Shown here in pieces: positions 8,281-16,184 of a stretch of DNA of 64,000 nucleotides. Below the pieces are notes generated by a model, which did not search any database, was not told the DNA's origin, and saw nothing but the letters and a program-made list of their open reading frames with translations. Origin of the DNA: Eubacterium sp. GTDB lineage: Bacteria > Bacillota > Clostridia > Oscillospirales > Acutalibacteraceae. The number at the start of each line of letters is the position of its first letter. Position 1 is the stretch's first letter. The position numbers were made by a program, and so were the translations under genes. The stretch lies in the NCBI GenBank assembly GCA_017445905.1, contig JAFSRX010000066.1, forward strand, positions 19,722 through 83,721, read 5' to 3'.

Positions 8281-9300
8281 ATGCAGAATTATATAACATT
8301 TGATATGAGCAGGCCGATTGATTTCATTCCTATCGGAAGAATTGCAATCGACTTCAATCCGACAGATATGTATATGCCTCTTTCAGAGTCATCAAATTTC
8401 AACAAATATGTCGGTGGCTCACCGGCAAATATTGCAGTCGGTCTTGCAAGACTCGGTTGTAAGGTTGGATTCCAGGGATGTGTTTCCGATGACCAGTTTG
8501 GTGATTTCGTTGTTAACTACTTTGATAAAGAAGGAATTGATACTTCAAAAATCACAAGAGCTAAAAACGGCGAATGCCTTGGGCTCACCTTTACTGAAAT
8601 TCTTTCAAAGGAAAAATCCTCAATCCTTATGTATAGAGATAAGGTTGCCGATTTTTGTATGGCGCCTGAGGATATAGACGAGGCTTACATAGCATCTGCA
8701 AAAGCAATCGTTATCAGCGGAACAGCTCTCGCACAGAGTCCATCAAGAGAAGCTTGCCTTAAAGCAATGATTCTTGCAAAGAAGAATGATACAAAAATCA
8801 TTTTTGATATCGACTACAGAGAATATACCTGGAAGAGCAAGGACGAAATCGCTGTATATTACAGCCTTGTTGCTCAGAACGCAGATATCATTATGGGCTC
8901 AAGAGAAGAGTTTGACTTAACAGAGGGTATCATCGGAGCAAGAGAAAGCGACCCCGAATCAGCTAAATACTGGCAATCCTTCGGCGCATCAATCTGCGTT
9001 ATCAAACACGGTAAGGAAGGCTCAACCGCTTATACAAACGACGGTAAGTTCTACACAATCAAGCCCTTCCCCGCAGTTAAGCTCAAGGGCTTCGGCGGAG
9101 GCGATGGCTACGGCTCATCCTTCCTTTATTCACTTCTTCAGGGCAAGGATATTATTGACTGCCTTGAATTTGGCTCAGCTTCGGCTTCAATTCTTATTTC
9201 GGCTCATTCCTGCTCGGATGCAATGCCTTCAGCAAAACAGGTTGAAGAATTCATCAAAAAGAGTAAGGAAGAATACGGCGAAATGGTTGCTCGTGCATAG
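8281..9300 (+). CDS. iolC: PfkB-family kinase, 5-dehydro-2-deoxygluconokinase-like (IolC)
   Basis: A 339-residue PfkB/ribokinase-type sugar kinase. The N-terminal GGSPANIAVGLARLG substrate region and the C-terminal GGGDGYGSSF segment, equivalent to the GAGD anion hole and catalytic Asp, are clear; the usual Ala is Gly here. FDIDYREYTW and the Trp-rich second half match IolC more closely than fructokinases. IolC phosphorylates 5-dehydro-2-deoxy-gluconate, and the neighbouring aldolase would then split the product to DHAP and malonic semialdehyde. No other inositol gene is in the window, so the role remains inferred. The stop codon TAG begins a short tandem repeat. Confidence 0.8.
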   Translation: MQNYITFDMSRPIDFIPIGRIAIDFNPTDMYMPLSESSNFNKYVGGSPANIAVGLARLGCKVGFQGCVSDDQFGDFVVNYFDKEGIDTSKITRAKNGECLGLTFTEILSKEKSSILMYRDKVADFCMAPEDIDEAYIASAKAIVISGTALAQSPSREACLKAMILAKKNDTKIIFDIDYREYTWKSKDEIAVYYSLVAQNADIIMGSREEFDLTEGIIGARESDPESAKYWQSFGASICVIKHGKEGSTAYTNDGKFYTIKPFPAVKLKGFGGGDGYGSSFLYSLLQGKDIIDCLEFGSASASILISAHSCSDAMPSAKQVEEFIKKSKEEYGEMVARA

Positions 9301-9380
9301 CACTCTGTACTATGCACAATTAAAAATTAATAATGAAGAATGAAAAATTCAGGGCGGGCGCTGCCCACACCCTTATTTCA
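9294..9380. repeat. Stop-codon-linked short tandem repeat plus GC-rich hairpin
   Basis: From the iolC stop there are TGCATAG..CTATGCAC, then AATTAAAAATTAATAATGAAGAATG, then CAGGGCGGGCGCTGCCC with a short palindrome. It codes for nothing and matches the composite layout seen at 28130, 41068, 52371 and 63744. Confidence 0.6.
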
Positions 9381-9415
9381 TTTTATATTCAATTTATTTT
9401 ACGGAGGAAAATATT

Positions 9416-10348
9416 ATGAATCCTATTCTTCTTGCTGCAGCAACGCTCGGCGACAAAATTGACGTAGCATTCAAGGCTTTCGACCTTTGGGTTTTCCATT
9501 TCTTCGGAAGTATGCAATGCGGATTTTTAACAGCAGTAGCAAAGATTTTTACAACCTTCGGCGACGAAGCATTCGTTATTCCGACGGCTATTCTCGGAAT
9601 CGTTCTTTGCTTCTTCAAGAAAACAAGAAAATACGGCTTTGCGCTGGTTTTTGCAATAGCAATCGGAACAATTGTTACCAATGTTGCTGTTAAACCGATG
9701 GCGCTCAGAATCAGACCGTATAACACCCTTCAGGGCAATGCAGAATACTGGGGATGGTACAAAGGCGCCGGAATGCTTTCTGAAAGCGATTATTCCTTCC
9801 CATCAGGTCACACAACCGCTGCTTTTGAAATCGGAATTTCAATGTTCCTTTGCTTCCTCAGCGACAACAAAAAGAAAATCGCATGGATTTTCCCCTGCAT
9901 TGCAATCTGCACGATGGGCTCACGCGTTTACTTAATGGTTCACTATGCAACCGATGTTCTTTGCGGACTCGTTGTTGGAACTCTCGCAGGTATTATTGCC
10001 TTCTTCCTTTCAAAGCTCGTTTGCAAGGCTTTTGAAAAGAGTAAATTAGATGATAAAATCGACTGCAACAAGCTCTTTAAGAAATTTGACAAAGAGGATA
10101 AGCATCCATATAAATGGAACAAAGCAATTATCTGCGTTGCAGTTCTTGCAATCTTCTGCAGCGCCTATATTCCTTCGCTTTCAGAGGGCGGTGAAGACGC
10201 TGTCCGTTGCGCATATAATGAGGAATACGACTGTCAGAACGAAGCTAAGGTGGACGACGAAAAATATCCTGCCTTTGACGGAGACAACGACGGTGATTTG
10301 GATGAATACTGCAAGATTCACTGGAAACAACTCCACGGCGAAGAATAA
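9416..10348 (+). CDS. PAP2-family membrane phosphatase with acidic C-terminal tail
   Basis: A 310-residue membrane protein with the three PAP2 signature motifs: K.......RP (KPMALRIRP), PSGH, and SR.....H...D (SRVYLMVHYATD). The family hydrolyses lipid phosphates, most often undecaprenyl pyrophosphate or phosphatidic acid, at the outer membrane face of the cytoplasmic membrane. About six membrane segments are visible. A last membrane helix near 235-250 is followed by a strongly acidic tail with DGDNDGDLDEY, similar to an EF-hand or dockerin calcium loop. ACGGAGGA precedes the ATG. A repeat separates it from iolC and a terminator follows. Confidence 0.85.
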   Translation: MNPILLAAATLGDKIDVAFKAFDLWVFHFFGSMQCGFLTAVAKIFTTFGDEAFVIPTAILGIVLCFFKKTRKYGFALVFAIAIGTIVTNVAVKPMALRIRPYNTLQGNAEYWGWYKGAGMLSESDYSFPSGHTTAAFEIGISMFLCFLSDNKKKIAWIFPCIAICTMGSRVYLMVHYATDVLCGLVVGTLAGIIAFFLSKLVCKAFEKSKLDDKIDCNKLFKKFDKEDKHPYKWNKAIICVAVLAIFCSAYIPSLSEGGEDAVRCAYNEEYDCQNEAKVDDEKYPAFDGDNDGDLDEYCKIHWKQLHGEE

Positions 10349-10362
10349 AAAATGAATAATTT

Positions 10363-10397
10363 AAACCGGATTCACGAAAATGTGAATCCGGTTTTTT
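10363..10397. terminator. Bidirectional terminator between convergent genes
   Basis: AAACCGGATTCAC and GTGAATCCGGTTT pair perfectly around GAAAAT, with a T run on the right and A run on the left. It serves the PAP2 gene and also the end of the radical SAM gene on the opposite strand. Confidence 0.88.
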
Positions 10398-11469
10398 AAT
10401 CCTTACAGCAGCTCAGATTTTTCAATCTGCAGCCGCCGTTGCATAATTTATAATATTCACAGTTGCTGCAATGCTGACTATGCCGTGCATTTCTGAAGGC
10501 AACTATTTTTTCATTATAAAGCCAATCCTCCTGAGTCATCGTTTCAGCGTTGAATAATTCTTCTTCCCAGAAGGAACAGGGCTTGACCTTGCCTTCAACC
10601 GTTATTGCAATATAAGCGTTCGCCCCCTGACATCCGTTTGTGTCAAAGTAATAAAGCAGCTTTTCGGATATCTGATTATATCCTGCAAACTCCTGCAACG
10701 CTGAACAGTCAGCCATAACCTTGAGTCTGTACTTTCCTCCAAAGTGCATTATATCTTCAAAAACCTTTTGGTAGCTATCGTCGATTGATAACTCCGTTAT
10801 TGTTTTGTTTTTCTCGGTAAATTTATATCTTAAACACAGAACTTTATGAAAGCCGAGCGCCTTTGCCCATTTGAAAATGCTCTCAATATTTGGGATAGTA
10901 TCTGTTGAAAGAAGTAAATTCAAGCCGATTTGTTTAACGCCAGCCTTTTTCAGCAGTCTTGCAGCATTTTCAAGATGCTCCTTATCCCTCATTGCGTGAA
11001 GGCTTAGATGAACATTGCCGAAAACCTTCATCCTCTTTGCCATATCGGCAGTCATATTAACTCCGTTTGTGGTTATATTCGGCAAAATATTTTTGCTTCT
11101 TGCATATTCTGCGATTTCAAAAAGCTTGGGATGAAGGGTTGGTTCGCCTCCTCCGAAGGAAACCGAAAAAACCTTCATTTTTGAAAGATTATCAATTATC
11201 CTTTTTGCTTTTTCAAAATCGATATCGCATTTTTCATCTGAGGCAATTGTATTATAGCAGCCTTTGCAAAACAGATTGCACCTTGTTGTCAGAGCAAAAT
11301 GCGTGTCCATAGGAAAACTGAAAATATTTTCGGGCAAAATGATATTATCATCATTTTTTATTTTCATCAGCTTTGCTGTGCTTTTGTTTAAATAGGCAAC
11401 ATAGCCCGGCTTTTCGCTGAACAAAAGAGCTCCGAAGCTTTCAGGTCTGATACTTTTGATTCTTTTCAT
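10396..11469 (-). CDS. Radical SAM/SPASM protein with RRE-like N-terminus
   Basis: A 357-residue radical SAM enzyme. The cluster motif CNLFCKGC has cysteines near 64, 68 and 71, and GGGEP lies near 106-110. The C-terminus has SPASM-like cysteines (NGCQGAN, KPCSFWEEE, CSNCEYYKLCNGGC). The first 35 residues (RPESFGALLFSEKPGYVAY) resemble the PqqD/MftB-type peptide-recognition element, which suggests a peptide substrate. The start is set at the ATG 4 bases after the previous stop, because the longer open frame begins with a TTG inside that gene. It follows a small membrane protein gene. I find no precursor peptide nearby, so the substrate is unknown. Confidence 0.8.
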   Translation of the reverse strand: MKRIKSIRPESFGALLFSEKPGYVAYLNKSTAKLMKIKNDDNIILPENIFSFPMDTHFALTTRCNLFCKGCYNTIASDEKCDIDFEKAKRIIDNLSKMKVFSVSFGGGEPTLHPKLFEIAEYARSKNILPNITTNGVNMTADMAKRMKVFGNVHLSLHAMRDKEHLENAARLLKKAGVKQIGLNLLLSTDTIPNIESIFKWAKALGFHKVLCLRYKFTEKNKTITELSIDDSYQKVFEDIMHFGGKYRLKVMADCSALQEFAGYNQISEKLLYYFDTNGCQGANAYIAITVEGKVKPCSFWEEELFNAETMTQEDWLYNEKIVAFRNARHSQHCSNCEYYKLCNGGCRLKNLSCCKD

Positions 11470-11473
11470 AGCT

Positions 11474-12019
11474 TTAATAAACAACTGAATCAATTACTGC
11501 GCTAAATACTAATGAAATTGGAAAAGCCATAAATGAATAAAGCGCCGTAAATGCTATTGACCTGAGTATAAACGAAGAACCTTTAACCTCTTTCTCATTT
11601 ATATCATCAAGAGCGGCTTTTTCTCTTTCCTCAGCTGTGTTTACTGCTGTTATAATCGCAAGATAAATAATTATAAACGGACTTGCTGCACAAAAAACAT
11701 ATGCTATAAACGACACAATTGACCTGTCTTCATAAATAAATTCCAAACCAAACATATAAACAAATGTTAGGACTATTGTTAAAACAACAGATATCGGAAT
11801 AAAAACGAAGTTTAAACCTTTCTTTACTGTTTTAGTTTTTATCCAGCCTTCGCTTTTGGTTATCTTTGATGTTATCAGAGTAAGCGGTATATTTATAAAA
11901 ATATTAAGCAGCTGTGTTCCGATCAATATATATATGTATTGAAAAACAAGATACCCTGACCCGCCTGAAAAATTAGCCATATTAAACGGTCTGATTTTAA
12001 ATGGTAAAAACTTTTTCAT
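11474..12019 (-). CDS. Small membrane protein with four membrane segments
   Basis: A 181-residue protein with hydrophobic segments near 24-44, 72-94, 102-124 and 152-175, and a charged loop (EEREKAALDDINEKEV) between the last two. I do not recognise the family. GAAAGGATGA precedes the ATG. A radical SAM/SPASM gene follows after 4 bases, so the two are probably co-transcribed, and this protein may be its substrate, partner or exporter; that is only inferred from position. Confidence 0.7.
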   Translation of the reverse strand: MKKFLPFKIRPFNMANFSGGSGYLVFQYIYILIGTQLLNIFINIPLTLITSKITKSEGWIKTKTVKKGLNFVFIPISVVLTIVLTFVYMFGLEFIYEDRSIVSFIAYVFCAASPFIIIYLAIITAVNTAEEREKAALDDINEKEVKGSSFILRSIAFTALYSFMAFPISLVFSAVIDSVVY

Positions 12020-12076
12020 TTTGTCATCCTTTCATAAACGAAAACCTCTCAAACTCTAAGGATATGCTTTTTAACC

Positions 12077-12104
12077 ATTATAATTGAAACATATAATAAA
12101 ACAA
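12077..12104 (-). promoter_or_regulatory. Promoter of the membrane protein - radical SAM pair
   Basis: On the minus strand TTGTTT (12099-12104) and TATAAT (12077-12082) are 16 bases apart. The remaining bases of this 196-base intergenic gap hold no reading frame of note. Confidence 0.5.
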
Positions 12105-12211
12105 TATAAAGGCATTATTATTTATAGATTCTTTATCTTCTATCCCAACTAACCACTAATATCTAACAACAAAAAAACTATTATAATCTGAGCGCTGCAG
12201 CCCTCAAATTT

Positions 12212-12227
12212 TGCACTATGCACTGAC
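12212..12227. repeat. Short tandem repeat overlapping the apbE stop codon
   Basis: TGCACTATGCACTGAC contains two TGCACT units and the complement of the apbE TAG. A CTGAGCGCTGCAGCCC segment beside it resembles the GC-rich part of the composite repeats in this window. Confidence 0.5.
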
Positions 12228-13244
12228 AATGTATTCTCTAAAATTTGAAGAATAGACTGTGTTATATTCATTATCAACCCAGACGGCTTCGGCGCCGTCT
12301 GTTTTTTCTATTAAGGCTTTTCCTTCTTCAATGCTCATATTGAAAAGCGTTGTTGAAAGTGCGTCTGCTAGAGCGGAATCCTGACAAATAACCGAAACAG
12401 AGTGCATATAATCGCTCGGATAAAGAGTTTCGGTATTTATTATATGGCAATATCTTTTGCCGTCTTTCTCAAAATAACGCTGATAATCGCCGCTTGTTAC
12501 AACGCTGATATCGTGAACGCTGATAATTGCAACGCCTTTTTTATCATTTTCATTCGGGCTTTCAATTTCAACATTCCATTTTGTTTGAGAGTCGTTATTC
12601 TTAAAACCGAAGGTACAAACATTTCCACCGAGAGAAAGCATTGCAGAAGTCCAAAGATTATCCTTTGCCCACTCGCAGATTTCCCTTGCAACCCAGCCCT
12701 TTGCTATTGCGCCGACATCAAGTTTAAGATGCTTATCTTTGAAAAATACCGTTTTCTTTTCTTTGTTAATAACAAGAGAATTAATATCCGTATGCGTTGC
12801 CGCCTCCCTGAGTTCGTTCTCATCGGGGAGTTTTTTTGTTTTCTGAGCGGTATGCCAGAGAGAAAGAACGGAGCCGAAACAAATATTTGTTTTTCCGTCA
12901 CTTATTTTATAAATCTCTTTTCCGTATTCAAGAAGCTCAATAATTCTTTCATCAACCTCAACGGGAGCTTTAAACGCCTTAGAATTAAGGGTTTTAAGAT
13001 TGTTTATGCCGTCATATTCATCATAGATATCAAACAACTCATGATACTGCTTTAATCTTTCGTAAAACACCTTATAATGCTCGTTAAACGCCTTTTCGTC
13101 AGTATCATAAGCAGTTATCGTTGAAACCGTGTCGAAAAGCTCCGAAAAGCTCTTTGAAAAGTGCTGATTATTAAGCGGTACGCTGCAGGAGCAGCATACC
13201 GCTGAGATTGCCAATATTAAAACTATTGATATCAGTTTTTTCAT
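12216..13244 (-). CDS. apbE: FAD:protein FMN transferase, lipoprotein (ApbE)
   Basis: A 342-residue lipoprotein. The N-terminus is a signal peptide ending in a Cys-rich lipobox (ISAVCCSC). ApbE motifs follow: DTVSTITAYD near the start, FKDKHLKLDVGAIAKGW, LSLGGNV, and CHIINTETLYP, ending with the conserved ALADALSTTLFNM. ApbE uses FAD to attach FMN by a phosphoester bond to a Thr of target proteins. The gene follows rnfB, and both RnfG (SGAT) and RnfD (STAT) in this locus carry the target motif, so these are its likely substrates. It is separated from rnfB by 267 bases of palindromic repeats. Its stop codon lies inside a short tandem repeat. Confidence 0.92.
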   Translation of the reverse strand: MKKLISIVLILAISAVCCSCSVPLNNQHFSKSFSELFDTVSTITAYDTDEKAFNEHYKVFYERLKQYHELFDIYDEYDGINNLKTLNSKAFKAPVEVDERIIELLEYGKEIYKISDGKTNICFGSVLSLWHTAQKTKKLPDENELREAATHTDINSLVINKEKKTVFFKDKHLKLDVGAIAKGWVAREICEWAKDNLWTSAMLSLGGNVCTFGFKNNDSQTKWNVEIESPNENDKKGVAIISVHDISVVTSGDYQRYFEKDGKRYCHIINTETLYPSDYMHSVSVICQDSALADALSTTLFNMSIEEGKALIEKTDGAEAVWVDNEYNTVYSSNFREYIVSA

Positions 13245-13284
13245 TGATTATAACCTTTAAGCAGAGTGAGACAAATTCTAACAC

Positions 13285-13391
13285 GGTTTAAAATGGCTGA
13301 TTCGCCTTATCTCTGCGTTAAATATACTCGGAATACGAAAGTATTCCTGCGTTATTTGCCTTGACCTAAGCCAAATCAGCTCATTTTAAAC
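13285..13391. repeat. Palindromic element 1 between rnfB and apbE
   Basis: GGTTTAAAATGGCTGATT (13285-13302) pairs with AATCAGCTCATTTTAAAC (13374-13391). The centre holds a perfect GGAATAC-GAAA-GTATTCC hairpin, and CTGCGTTA occurs on each side of it. No coding potential is apparent. It is likely a MITE-like repeat. Confidence 0.65.
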
Positions 13392-13398
13392 TGCAAAG

Positions 13399-13510
13399 CA
13401 CCTAAAATGTTTGAAGTTAAGATGAAATTTGGATTTTGAAGTCGCGGCTTTACTCGAGTAAAGCAAGAGTGAAAAATTCAAAATTTCGCTTAAATACTGC
13501 ATTTTATGCG
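13399..13510. repeat. Palindromic element 2 directly after the rnfB stop
   Basis: A 112-bp imperfect palindrome centred on GCTTTACTCGAGTAAAGC (13447-13464, perfect 18-mer). The arms start CACCTAAAATG and CGCATAAAATG and both carry GAAATTT.GATTTT-type segments. One end sits one base from the rnfB stop codon. As RNA it would form a long hairpin between rnfB and apbE. Confidence 0.65.
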
Positions 13511-13511
13511 T

Positions 13512-14321
13512 TTAGAATTTTTCTCGCTCTGCTTTAATAATTTTTACAGGACATTTTTCAACACAAAGTCCGCAGTGAGTACATTTTGAATAGTCAATTT
13601 TCGGAATATTGTTATTGAAAACGATTGCATCGCTCGGACAGTTCTTTGCACAGAGACCGCATCCGATACATCCTGCTGCACAGGCATTTTTAACTTCCTT
13701 GCCCCTTGAAAGCGAAGAGCACTGAACTCTTTGCTGAGAGGACGCAGGAATGATTTCAATTAAGTGATGAGGACAGATTTTTACGCACTTTCCGCAAGCA
13801 ACGCACATATCCTCATCAACAACAGCCTTTTTGTTGATAATTCTTATTGCCTTCTGGTCGCAGACTCTTGCACAGGAGCCGAGCCCGATACAGCCGAACT
13901 TGCAGGCATAGGGGCTTGTTCCGGGAAGCATAGCAGCATAAACGCAACTGTCTATTCCAAAATAATTATAGTCCTCATTCTTCTTTTCAATCGTTCCGTC
14001 GCATTTAACATAGGCAACCATTCTCTCAAGCTCGCCGAGCTCCTGACCCATAATTGCAGCGATTTTCTGAGCAACGGGAGCACCGCCGACAGGGCAGGCA
14101 GAAACCGCAGCCTCACCCGAAGCAATAGCCTTTGCACAGGCATCGCAGCCTGCAAATCCGCATCCGCCGCAGTTACTTCCGGGTAGCTCTTCCCTGATTG
14201 CTTCTTCTCTTTCATCAACCTCAACCTTGAAGGCTTTTTCGGCAATCGAAAGGATAATGCCGATAATGAGTGCAACCACTGAAAGAACAACAATGGCAGT
14301 GATAATTTCAGTTGTATTCAT
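13512..14321 (-). CDS. rnfB: Rnf complex subunit B, polyferredoxin
   Basis: A 269-residue subunit of the ferredoxin:NAD+ oxidoreductase pump. One membrane segment (about 7-27) is followed by a 4Fe-4S domain with Cys 51, 54, 59 and 76, then several ferredoxin motifs: CKFGCIGLGSCARVCD, CVACGKCVKICP, CAAGCIGCGLCAKNCP and CTHCGLCVEKCP. RnfB accepts electrons from reduced ferredoxin and passes them into the complex. AAGGAGGT precedes the ATG. It is the last rnf gene, and a pair of palindromic elements follows before apbE. Confidence 0.95.
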   Translation of the reverse strand: MNTTEIITAIVVLSVVALIIGIILSIAEKAFKVEVDEREEAIREELPGSNCGGCGFAGCDACAKAIASGEAAVSACPVGGAPVAQKIAAIMGQELGELERMVAYVKCDGTIEKKNEDYNYFGIDSCVYAAMLPGTSPYACKFGCIGLGSCARVCDQKAIRIINKKAVVDEDMCVACGKCVKICPHHLIEIIPASSQQRVQCSSLSRGKEVKNACAAGCIGCGLCAKNCPSDAIVFNNNIPKIDYSKCTHCGLCVEKCPVKIIKAEREKF

Positions 14322-14333
14322 ATTGGCACCTCC

Positions 14334-14915
14334 TTATTTCGGCAGAACGCCGAAGCCGTAAAAAGCAATCGACATAAGGCAGGCTGTAAGCAAAACAGCG
14401 GGAGTGCCTCTGAACGCTTCGGGGAAATCGTTTGTTTCTGTTTTTTCTCTGATTCCTGCCATAATAACTATTGCAACGCAGAAACCGACTGCTGTTCCGA
14501 AGCCCGAAACAACGCTTGTTACGAAGTCATATTCCTTCTGAACGTTTGTGAGCGCAACGCCTAGAACAGCACAGTTTGTTGTTATAAGCGGAAGATAAAC
14601 TCCGAGAGCTCTGTAAAGCGGAGGAACGAATTTCTTTAAAAACAGTTCAACAAGCTGAACTAAAAACGCAATAACCATAATGAAAACGATTGTTTTCAGA
14701 TAGGTTAAATTGAATTTTTCAAGAATATTTGTATAAAGAAGTGAAGCAACAGCCGAAGCGATTGTTATAACAAAGATAACTGCTCCACCCATACCTGCTG
14801 CAGTTTTAACATTTCTTGAAACGCCGAGGAACGGGCATATTCCGAGGAACTGCGATAAAACAACATTGTTAACCAAAGCGGTTGAAATCAAAACAAGAAA
14901 TAAAGTATTAGCCAT
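14334..14915 (-). CDS. rnfA: Rnf complex membrane subunit A
   Basis: A 193-residue membrane protein with six hydrophobic segments, typical of the RnfA/NqrE family (VNNVVLSQFLGICPFLGVS, TNCAVLGVALTN). These subunits form the ion-translocating core and hold a membrane-embedded iron-sulfur cluster through Cys residues such as that in GICPF and NCAVLG. The start is set at MANTLF because AAGGAGGT stands 8 bases upstream; the longer open frame would begin with TTG three codons earlier. It overlaps the rnfE end by 8 bases. Confidence 0.93.
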   Translation of the reverse strand: MANTLFLVLISTALVNNVVLSQFLGICPFLGVSRNVKTAAGMGGAVIFVITIASAVASLLYTNILEKFNLTYLKTIVFIMVIAFLVQLVELFLKKFVPPLYRALGVYLPLITTNCAVLGVALTNVQKEYDFVTSVVSGFGTAVGFCVAIVIMAGIREKTETNDFPEAFRGTPAVLLTACLMSIAFYGFGVLPK

Positions 14916-15582
14916 CGTTTTCAACCTCCTTCATCGGACATGTTGAGCAGTCTCCGCCGCAGCCGCCGTTACCCTTTACGTGGCGGTTTGCACCCTTGAG
15001 TTTGAGTTTATTCTGAAGCGCACATAGAAGTGCAAGAATAAGGAATGCACCCGGAGCCATAACGAATATTGAAATCGGCTCATATGATTTCGGCATAATC
15101 TGCAGGCCGAAAATAGTTCCGTTTCCGAGAAGCTCACGAATAACACCGATTGCCGTTAAACCGATTGTAAAACCGAGTCCGATTCCAACACCGTCGAAAA
15201 TCGAAAGAATGGCGTTATTCTTATTTGCATATGATTCCGCTCTGCCGAGAATAATGCAGTTAACAACAATCAGAGGAATATAGATTCCGAGACTGTCGTA
15301 AAGCGGTTTAACATATGCGTGCATAACCATTTCAATTATTGTTACGAACGAAGCAATAATTGTTATATAAACGGGAACACGAACACCTTCGGGAATGATT
15401 TTTCTCAGAAGAGAAATCATAAAGTTCGATAAAACGAGAACAACCAATGTTGCGAATCCCATTCCGATACCGTTTTTTGCGCTTGTTGTTACTGCAAGGG
15501 TGGGACACATTCCGAGCATAAGCACAAAGGTCGGATTTTCTTTAACAATACCGTTATAAAGTCTTTCAATAATACCCTTCAT
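14908..15582 (-). CDS. rnfE: Rnf complex membrane subunit E
   Basis: A 224-residue membrane protein of the RnfE/NqrD family, homologous to RnfA. LMLGMCPTLAV and VNCIILGRAE carry the Cys residues that match the membrane cluster ligands in RnfA. Six membrane segments are visible. The C-terminus carries an extra GGCGGDCSTCPM stretch, seen in many clostridial RnfE proteins and of unclear use. The start is set at MKGIIERL, preceded by GGGGAGTGAG; the open frame runs 11 codons further up into rnfG. It lies 5 bases after rnfG. Confidence 0.93.
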   Translation of the reverse strand: MKGIIERLYNGIVKENPTFVLMLGMCPTLAVTTSAKNGIGMGFATLVVLVLSNFMISLLRKIIPEGVRVPVYITIIASFVTIIEMVMHAYVKPLYDSLGIYIPLIVVNCIILGRAESYANKNNAILSIFDGVGIGLGFTIGLTAIGVIRELLGNGTIFGLQIMPKSYEPISIFVMAPGAFLILALLCALQNKLKLKGANRHVKGNGGCGGDCSTCPMKEVENDG

Positions 15583-15587
15583 ATATC

Positions 15588-16184
15588 TCACTCCCCTTTC
15601 AGCTGAGAATTCCACATATCAATTGCGGCGTTAACGGCATTCGTTGTTGCTGTTGTTGTTATTGTTGCGCCGCTGATTGCGTCTATCTCATTATTATCAC
15701 GGTTTGCGCCTGTTTTTGAAAACTCGATATGACTAAGCGCCGAAAGATCTGAGAACTGAGAGGCATACTCATCTTCCATTGACTTTGCGCCAAGACCCGG
15801 AGTTTCGCTTGCTGCAATAACCTTAAAGGCTGTTACTTTGCCCTCATTTGTTATTCCAACAGCTATCTGAACATCTCCGCCGTAGCCGTTTTTAGAAGTT
15901 ACATCAAAAACATAGCCAAGCTTTTGTTTATCCGAGGAATTTGCCTGTAAAACAGTGTTGATAACTATTGTTTCATCCTCGGGTTTAAAGTCGAATTTCT
16001 GTTCTTCAAATGCAGAAGCATCCGAAAATACACTTTGATAAACCTCGTTTCTTGCCTGAGCTTCGGCATCTGCGATTTTACCCATTGTCACCTGATTAAG
16101 CACTGCAAGAAGAGCAACTGAAATGAGTGCAACAACAAAGAGGACCGAAATGTTTTTAAAAGCGTTTGATTTACTTTTTGCCAT
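15588..16184 (-). CDS. rnfG: Rnf complex subunit G, flavoprotein
   Basis: A 198-residue protein with one N-terminal membrane segment (about 10-30) and an extracytoplasmic FMN-binding domain. The flavinylation motif SGAT is at 171-174, so Thr174 is the expected site of covalent FMN attachment by ApbE; the apbE gene lies in the same locus. SETPGLGAKSM is also typical of the FMN-binding fold. AAGGAGGA precedes the ATG. The start overlaps the end of rnfD by 14 bases. Confidence 0.94.
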   Translation of the reverse strand: MAKSKSNAFKNISVLFVVALISVALLAVLNQVTMGKIADAEAQARNEVYQSVFSDASAFEEQKFDFKPEDETIVINTVLQANSSDKQKLGYVFDVTSKNGYGGDVQIAVGITNEGKVTAFKVIAASETPGLGAKSMEDEYASQFSDLSALSHIEFSKTGANRDNNEIDAISGATITTTATTNAVNAAIDMWNSQLKGE

